Positions 58,539-64,000 of a stretch of DNA of 64,000 bases are shown here, piece after piece. This DNA is from Pegea sp. RAD2-039 (lineage: Eukaryota > Chordata > Thaliacea > Salpida > Salpidae). Within the stretch, counting starts at the first letter, position 1, and each line of letters begins with the position of its first letter. The notes beneath the pieces are model-generated. The model ran no database searches, had not been told where the DNA came from, and saw nothing but the letters and a program-made list of their open reading frames with translations. The stretch is taken from positions 558,001-622,000 of the forward strand of contig JAQGEQ010000191.1 of assembly GCA_034620365.1 (NCBI GenBank), read 5' to 3'. The translations under genes and the position numbers were made by a program.

Positions 58539-61125
58539 TTATACACTCGAAAATTGATTTTGTTTTAAAAAATCTTTTAACTTTTTAGATTCTTTTTTCA
58601 AAAAAGCAAAATCTTCCTTTGGCAAAGATTGTTTTGTAATGATATTGTACAATTTAGAAAATTCTGAGACTAGTGATAACTTTTGCTGAACTACAAAAGG
58701 CTTTAAAGTAGTTGATAATGAACATGTCACCTTGATAACATAAAGTCCTCTTGATTTAAAATGATTTCCACATTCAACCCAATTTGAAGCTACACTGTAA
58801 GCACTTGTATCAGTAGAATTTGAGGGCCCACTTATCAAGATTAAATGACCACATTGAACAATATTCGTTAAAAACCATTCACTTGGATTATGTTCACTCT
58901 CAATTAATTCCCAAAGATTTAAAATCATTTGAGACTCTAATTTCTTATGTAAAATAGTTCCAAATTTTAAGCAGAAGTCAACAAATTGGTTTTCTCTTGT
59001 AAATGTATTTTGAACTATCACTAGAATTTTTGACGGTGAGCATATCTCTTCTATAAAAATAACTTTTATTTCAATAGCTGAAAAAAATATTATAGGATAT
59101 ACTTGAAAAAAATCGCTGTTTTAGGGTTGAGAAATATTTGATGAGTACTGCCGAAGATGTAAACAATATAAATACAAAAACACCAATCCATAAGATGTAG
59201 GGTCGTTTGAGACCATTGTGCTTGTTTAAATCTTGATAAAAATTCTCTAAAAATTGAATTCAGTTTATTAATTTTCTAAAATGGGTTTAATTAATTAAGA
59301 AGCTTTGTGGTAAATAAATTAAGATAGCTTATTATTTATCACAAACTGCATCTATACCGAGTTACCTTTCACATAAATCTATGTAAGCTCAAAATATCAC
59401 GAATATAGTCTGTAAGATTTATTTTTTTTTCATGATTTAGTTTGCTAACTATCTTTCTATTAACTAAATCAATTTTTTTTGAAGTTGATATTTTACAATG
59501 AATTTTAACCTAATCGCTTGTATCAAAAATAATTAAAGATAATTGATTATTATTTTAATTATTATTAATTTAGTTTCATCATAGTAAATAAAACAGAACA
59601 GGTCGCTAGTTAGAATTTCAAACTCTTAATATGAAAACGACTTACGTATCTTTGTTTTGTTCTTCTGATAAACATTTTGTTGACTTGCTAAAATGCAGAT
59701 CAGTTACAAAATTAATTAACCGATTAACTAGAGTAGAATATTTAGTAAATATTTAATAATTACCAGGAATACGAAGAAGAATACTTTTGAAGTTTGAAAT
59801 CATAGAATATTTATGAGAAGTTGGAATCGGATAGATAGTGATCACGTAAGCGCTAGCAAACCTTAGAAGATCCTTGTGACAGTTTTTAAAAACTATTTTT
59901 GTAGAACTCTAAGAATAAGCGTGAAGAGAACTAAATTAGATCGAAGATGTGACTTACTTTGAATGGATTTAGATAGCTGAGTTCTGAAACAATTGTTTGA
60001 AAGTAAATCGATTTTGCACGATTTTCATGAATTTCGATTTGAAAGATTTGCCTATCAGAAGTTAAATCTAAAATAAAGTTAGTCAACGAAGATATTTTCA
60101 TAATTACTTACGATAATTCCACGACAAGATCAGTCCCAAATAGGGCTTCTTTCGTTTAGTAATTAGTTTGTATTTTGCTTTTAGATTAAAAGCTTTTACT
60201 GCAGGGATTTCGCTGTTATTTGCCCATTTTATTTTTTGAATTTCTTAAACAAAAGTGTTAAATTATTAGATTTTAAACTTTACGTTGACAAACTTTAATG
60301 TAAACAAAGAACTTTTTTTGTATATTAATATTTGAAAATAGATTTCAAAACCTTTTAAAAGAAATATTTTTTTTACATAAAATTTTATTCTTTAAATGAA
60401 TTCTTCTGATATAATGACTTAAATCTAACAATTGTTTGTCATTTTTCTCATATTTCACTTTGACATTTGGCTAAATCGCTCATTTTGTAATCTTTCTACT
60501 AGATAAAGCTCACAAAATTGTAAACAAGGCAATTATAATTGTTTGATTTTTTTAAGTAAATTTATTTAAAGGATATTCTTTAGATTCAAGAATTGTAGCT
60601 TTGCTTTAGATTTGAATTTTATTTTTTTTTACACATTTTTTAAACTTAAAAATAAATTTAGAATATTTTTTTTCTATTTTGAATTCAAATCTTACGTACA
60701 ACTAAAGAATAAAAATTCATTTTATTCAGCTATATTAAGTAAACTGTTTGTGCTGGCTGAGAAAATGTAAGCAGTTAAATTTAATTTATCGAACTAAACA
60801 AATTTTATTTCTATTGATACAATAAAACTTCACCCCAGCAACAACGAAACAAAAACTTTACAAAATATAAGAGAAATATCTTTTAAATTAAATTTTCTAA
60901 AGATTCAAGTTAAACAAATTATTAAATGCCTATAAGATGGTAGTAAAAAATCTTCAAGCTCAAAAAATGATTCAATTTTTATAAAATCGACTCACTTGAA
61001 AATTGACACAGTTTTGTGCTCGATTTTTCTTTACAATACTTACTGCAAATTACTACTGGTTCTTTTTTAGTGGAAAAAGAAAATTTGAAAAGAAAAAATA
61101 AACTCATAAAGAAATAAAATCTCAT
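58539..61125 (-). CDS. Interleukin-17-receptor-like type I membrane protein with SEFIR domain, 7 exons
   Basis: Predicted single-pass receptor of 413 residues. Exons: 60996-61125, 60112-60243, 59958-60067, 59764-59908, 59646-59687, 59103-59246 and 58539-59077. Exon 1 gives a signal peptide (MRFYFFMSLFFLFKFSFS) and a CxxxC motif. Exons 2-4 form a fibronectin-III-like ectodomain (YLGLILSWNYHLTS, SELSYLNPF, AYVITIYPIP). Exon 6 holds the transmembrane helix (YILWIGVFVFILFTSSAVLI). Exon 7 is a SEFIR domain (KILVIVQNTFTRENQFVDF, ILNLWELIES, GHLILISGPS), which in this family recruits SEFIR adaptors such as Act1 to drive NF-kB-type signalling. The cytoplasmic part is short, with no extra C-terminal region. 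All phases fit, but the last intron is only 25 nt, so that junction may instead be a one-base error in a T run. Confidence 0.8.
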
Positions 61126-61472
61126 TTAAAAGACTTATGCGCAAAAACTAAAATGTCCTCGACCAAAGTTAAAATTGAACTTAACAGGAAAGACTGAACA
61201 GCTTAAGTTGTTTATCCAAATGACTCATCAAAGGTTTAGCTAGTAAAGGCTCAGAACTAAACTAACAATATTTCCTTGTTTAATATATATTCTAAGAAGA
61301 AGCATTGTCACCACTGAAGGGCGTTATTTAGTTGTATTTTCAGGCATTGGTTAAAAAACCACTTAGTTTTATCAATTTAAAAGATATTGTATCAAGAGAC
61401 ATACATTGTTACACTTCAGTTCCAAAAGCTTACAGAAAAATCAATATTACAAAAAAGAAACCTTGTAGCAGG
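61126..61472. other. Intergenic spacer between HEATR6 and the IL-17-receptor-like gene
   Basis: 347 bases separate the HEATR6 stop from the receptor start; both genes are on the minus strand. The spacer must hold the HEATR6 3' end and the receptor promoter. No motif was fixed. Confidence 0.5.
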
Positions 61473-64000
61473 TTAATCTGTAATTGTGAACAAATGAATT
61501 AGTTCGCTACTTGTCTTTTGATGCTGTTGCATCATTGCTTTCCATTTTACATCTGCTTCTTTCAAAGATTTTATATTTTCTTCAGGAGATAAAGTTGCAA
61601 TAATGAATGAGTCTTCATTTTCAATGTCTTCAGTATTTGTTAGCTTCATTTTTTCCAGTTCTTCAATCGAATATTTGACCAGATACCTCACATAAAAATG
61701 ACTTCTGTTCACCTTCAAGCGTTCAAGACAAGATGAAAAGTCCTCTTGATCCATTAAAGACACTAAATGAGCCGCTGTAAACAGCAACTGCATTTGATAT
61801 TTATCAAAATTTACAACAAACATCTTGTTATCTACTTCATGCAACTGATCAAATACAGTAAAACAAAACGTCTGAAAATGATCCCCAAAACGTTTTTTGG
61901 TGCGGATGCAACATAAAGCAGCACACGCTTTGGTTTTAACTTTAAAGTTTTTTGATTCCAATATAGTTTGATTGAGAACACTGTAAACGTTTTCTGACCA
62001 TTTTTGTTCCTCAACTGGTATATTTGGATTGTAAAGAAATTTGCCGAGAGCAATACAAGCGTTCCATCGGACCTTCATTAGTTTAGCTGTGGTAAGAGCA
62101 GAGATAATAAATTCTCTGCTCTTTAAAACTTTACTAGAAAATGAAGGGTTTGAAAGATGATAGGATGACAACAATCTCAATAAATTTCCTAGAATTCTCA
62201 TCATGTTGAAGCGAATTTTTTCTTTATTTGGGTAAAGTGTAAGAATTGTTTCAAAGAATTTCTCCAAAATTTCATCTTTAAGAAAATTTCTTTGAAGTAA
62301 GTTTTTGTGTTTACTCAAAACTAAAGAGTCAGTTAAATTAGCAAAAGCCCAAGCTGCGTTATTCTGAACTCTTTTGTTTGGATCTGAAACTAAATTTAAC
62401 ACCAAATAAGACATTGTTTCCATAAATTGTAAGTCTCTTCTTAAACTGGAGAAAATAATAAATAAGGCGAGACATCTAATAGAAGAAGAACGAACTAAAT
62501 AACTATCATGGTTGGCTAAATCAAACAAAGAAGTGATACAAAGCTCTTGTTGCTGCTTAGGAAGTCTCTCATACATTTCATTACCTATAATTGATAATAA
62601 ATCAGGAAGTTGTATGATCAATTGAACATCAGAAGAAGCTTTTAAATGAGGAAGTAGTTTTGTGATGATTGAATTCCATAAAACTTTTCCAAATTCAACA
62701 ACTTCTGAATCAGAATTTTGTAACTCAAACACAAGACTTTTACCTATGCTTTCCAAAAGTTTACAAACATGCAGCAAAAACCAGGATTGTTCAGAGTCCC
62801 TTGTAGAAGATGAGATCATGACAAGAATCACATCTTTGTAGTTTATCATCAGACTAAAATATGATTTTGAAATTGCAGTGAGGGTTTGTAAAGCAGCTAT
62901 AGGTAAAGATTTTGATGTACAATACTCAAAAGTAGTACATAATTTAGTACAAAAATCAACTAACCATGAACCAGTACTATTTTGTTTCAAGCTTTCAAGA
63001 AATATTAAAACTTTTGAAGGGTTATTTAAAAGAGATGTAAACACAGATAAAGCAGAAAATTGGACAGCTGTTGAACAAAGAGGTGACATTAATATATCTT
63101 TTGTTGAAGATACAACTTTTAATACTAAGTCAGGTTGAAGCTTTGCATATGGTGTACTTGAAGCAATTATTGCTAAAGCTCTTAGTATGTGAAGAACTAT
63201 TGAAACAGAAGACTCAGTTGTCAGACAAGTTATTAATACTTCATGAACCTTACAAATAAGTGAAGTCATCATTGCTGAGTATGATATGAATGGAACTTCA
63301 GTTTTGTAATCTTGTATAGATAAAGGTAAGTAATTATTTCCACTTTCCAAGATGCTACAGATGATAATAACAGTTGAATTTCGAAATTTGACAATTGGTT
63401 CATTTGCTAATATTGATAAAAGTGAGTAATCCTCAATGAGTAGTAAAAACCAGTGTTTAAAGATCATATCTTTAGGAGCTCCATTAATTATCAACTGGAG
63501 ACAATCAAATGCTAATTGACGAGATTTTTTGATAAATCTTTGTCCTTTGTTGTTTGAAATTTCATTATCTGAAAAGTCAGATTCAGAGCTAGAAGACTGG
63601 CCAAAGTTTGAAAGATAATTACTATCAAAAGCTGGAGTTATTGGATAAAAACCTTTCCCTATGACCTTTTTTAATGAGGTCAAAATTTCTGTGAAATTAT
63701 CAAATTGACGAATATTTGAATTTTCAAATACAAATTTCAAACCTCTCAAAGCAGTAAAAGCCAGACAATAATTATATGTTAAAGAATCTACAGAATCTAA
63801 TTGTAAGATGTAAATAAATACTTTCATGCAATTCAATAATCTTTCTTTAGCTAAAATATCTTGTCTTGATGATGTTATACAAACATTTTTGATACATTGC
63901 AAGCTAACTTTTCTAATCTCAAAGTTCTCTGTAGTCATGGCTAGCATAGCAACACTTTTAAAACCAGGCTTAATATTCAACAACCAATCTAACTTTGCTG
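61473..64000 (-). CDS. HEATR6: HEAT repeat-containing protein HEATR6, 3' part
   Basis: C-terminal 841 residues of a HEAT/ARM superhelical scaffold protein; the 5' part lies beyond the window (the frame is open to base 64000). Family hallmarks are LHILRALAIIASSTPYAKLQ, YLVRSSSIRCLALFI, DPNKRVQNNAAWAFANL and KVRWNACIALGKFLYNP followed by NFKVKTKACAAL. The human protein is about 1,180 residues, so roughly two thirds is here. A Ser/Asp-rich linker (SSSSESDFSDNEIS) near the left third is the usual disordered insert. The whole visible part is one exon of more than 2.5 kb, while the vertebrate gene is split many times. The molecular function of HEATR6 is poorly known; the name is by homology. Confidence 0.9.
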   Translation of the reverse strand, partial: AKLDWLLNIKPGFKSVAMLAMTTENFEIRKVSLQCIKNVCITSSRQDILAKERLLNCMKVFIYILQLDSVDSLTYNYCLAFTALRGLKFVFENSNIRQFDNFTEILTSLKKVIGKGFYPITPAFDSNYLSNFGQSSSSESDFSDNEISNNKGQRFIKKSRQLAFDCLQLIINGAPKDMIFKHWFLLLIEDYSLLSILANEPIVKFRNSTVIIICSILESGNNYLPLSIQDYKTEVPFISYSAMMTSLICKVHEVLITCLTTESSVSIVLHILRALAIIASSTPYAKLQPDLVLKVVSSTKDILMSPLCSTAVQFSALSVFTSLLNNPSKVLIFLESLKQNSTGSWLVDFCTKLCTTFEYCTSKSLPIAALQTLTAISKSYFSLMINYKDVILVMISSSTRDSEQSWFLLHVCKLLESIGKSLVFELQNSDSEVVEFGKVLWNSIITKLLPHLKASSDVQLIIQLPDLLSIIGNEMYERLPKQQQELCITSLFDLANHDSYLVRSSSIRCLALFIIFSSLRRDLQFMETMSYLVLNLVSDPNKRVQNNAAWAFANLTDSLVLSKHKNLLQRNFLKDEILEKFFETILTLYPNKEKIRFNMMRILGNLLRLLSSYHLSNPSFSSKVLKSREFIISALTTAKLMKVRWNACIALGKFLYNPNIPVEEQKWSENVYSVLNQTILESKNFKVKTKACAALCCIRTKKRFGDHFQTFCFTVFDQLHEVDNKMFVVNFDKYQMQLLFTAAHLVSLMDQEDFSSCLERLKVNRSHFYVRYLVKYSIEELEKMKLTNTEDIENEDSFIIATLSPEENIKSLKEADVKWKAMMQQHQKTSSELIHLFTITD

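Noticed and set aside
62878..63259. Two plus-strand ORFs inside HEATR6
   Set aside because: They are antisense shadows of the long HEATR6 coding exon.
1..64000. CRISPR array, prokaryotic operon, ribosomal RNA or integrated phage
   Set aside because: No regularly spaced repeats, no ribosome-binding-site gene runs and no rRNA motifs. All firm genes are eukaryotic, and most are spliced.

Overview
The window is AT-rich (by eye about 70-73% A+T) nuclear DNA of an invertebrate animal. GT-AG introns interrupt most genes. The genes are metazoan: a Distal-less (Dlx) homeobox gene, an EAAT/SLC1 glutamate transporter, GILT thiol reductases, rhodopsin-class receptors, and an IL-17-receptor-like protein with a SEFIR domain. 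I cannot name the species. An invertebrate deuterostome such as a tunicate is only a weak guess. All exon joins below were made by hand from splice motifs, reading phase and family resemblance.

Layout. 1-2.7 kb: gene-free apart from a decayed reverse-transcriptase-element tail on the minus strand. 2.7-16.2 kb: two paralogous seven-exon GPCR genes in opposite orientation (minus 2729-5999, plus 14045-16240) with identical intron phases. A two-exon gene of unknown function lies between them (minus, 10196-10632). 16.5-21.6 kb: AT-rich, no gene seen. 22-34.4 kb: the Dlx gene; its homeodomain is split at the usual place. Its 8.8-kb first intron is unusual, with several GC-raised, coding-like islands on both strands, and three can be built into phase-consistent small genes. 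34.4-44 kb: mostly empty, with a small coding-like locus at 41.6-42.1 kb that has one in-frame stop. 44.2-48 kb: the glutamate transporter in 12 exons. 48.8-49 kb: a second, LINE-like relic. 50.6-51.6 kb: LRRC57 in five exons. 52.6-54.6 kb: two tandem intronless GILT genes. 56.6-56.8 kb: an ambiguous coding island. 58.5-61.1 kb: the IL-17-receptor-like gene in seven exons. 61.5-64 kb: the 3' part of HEATR6 in one long exon running off the window.

This is a chromosomal neighbourhood of unrelated housekeeping, neural, developmental and immune genes, not an operon or a pathway cluster. The only local functional pairings are the paralogous GPCRs and the tandem GILTs. The strongest items for follow-up are the hidden genes in the Dlx intron, an apparent 25-nt intron in the IL-17-receptor-like gene, the atypical GPCR pair, and marked enrichment of the palindrome TGACGTCA, clustered at the 3' end of the plus-strand GPCR.
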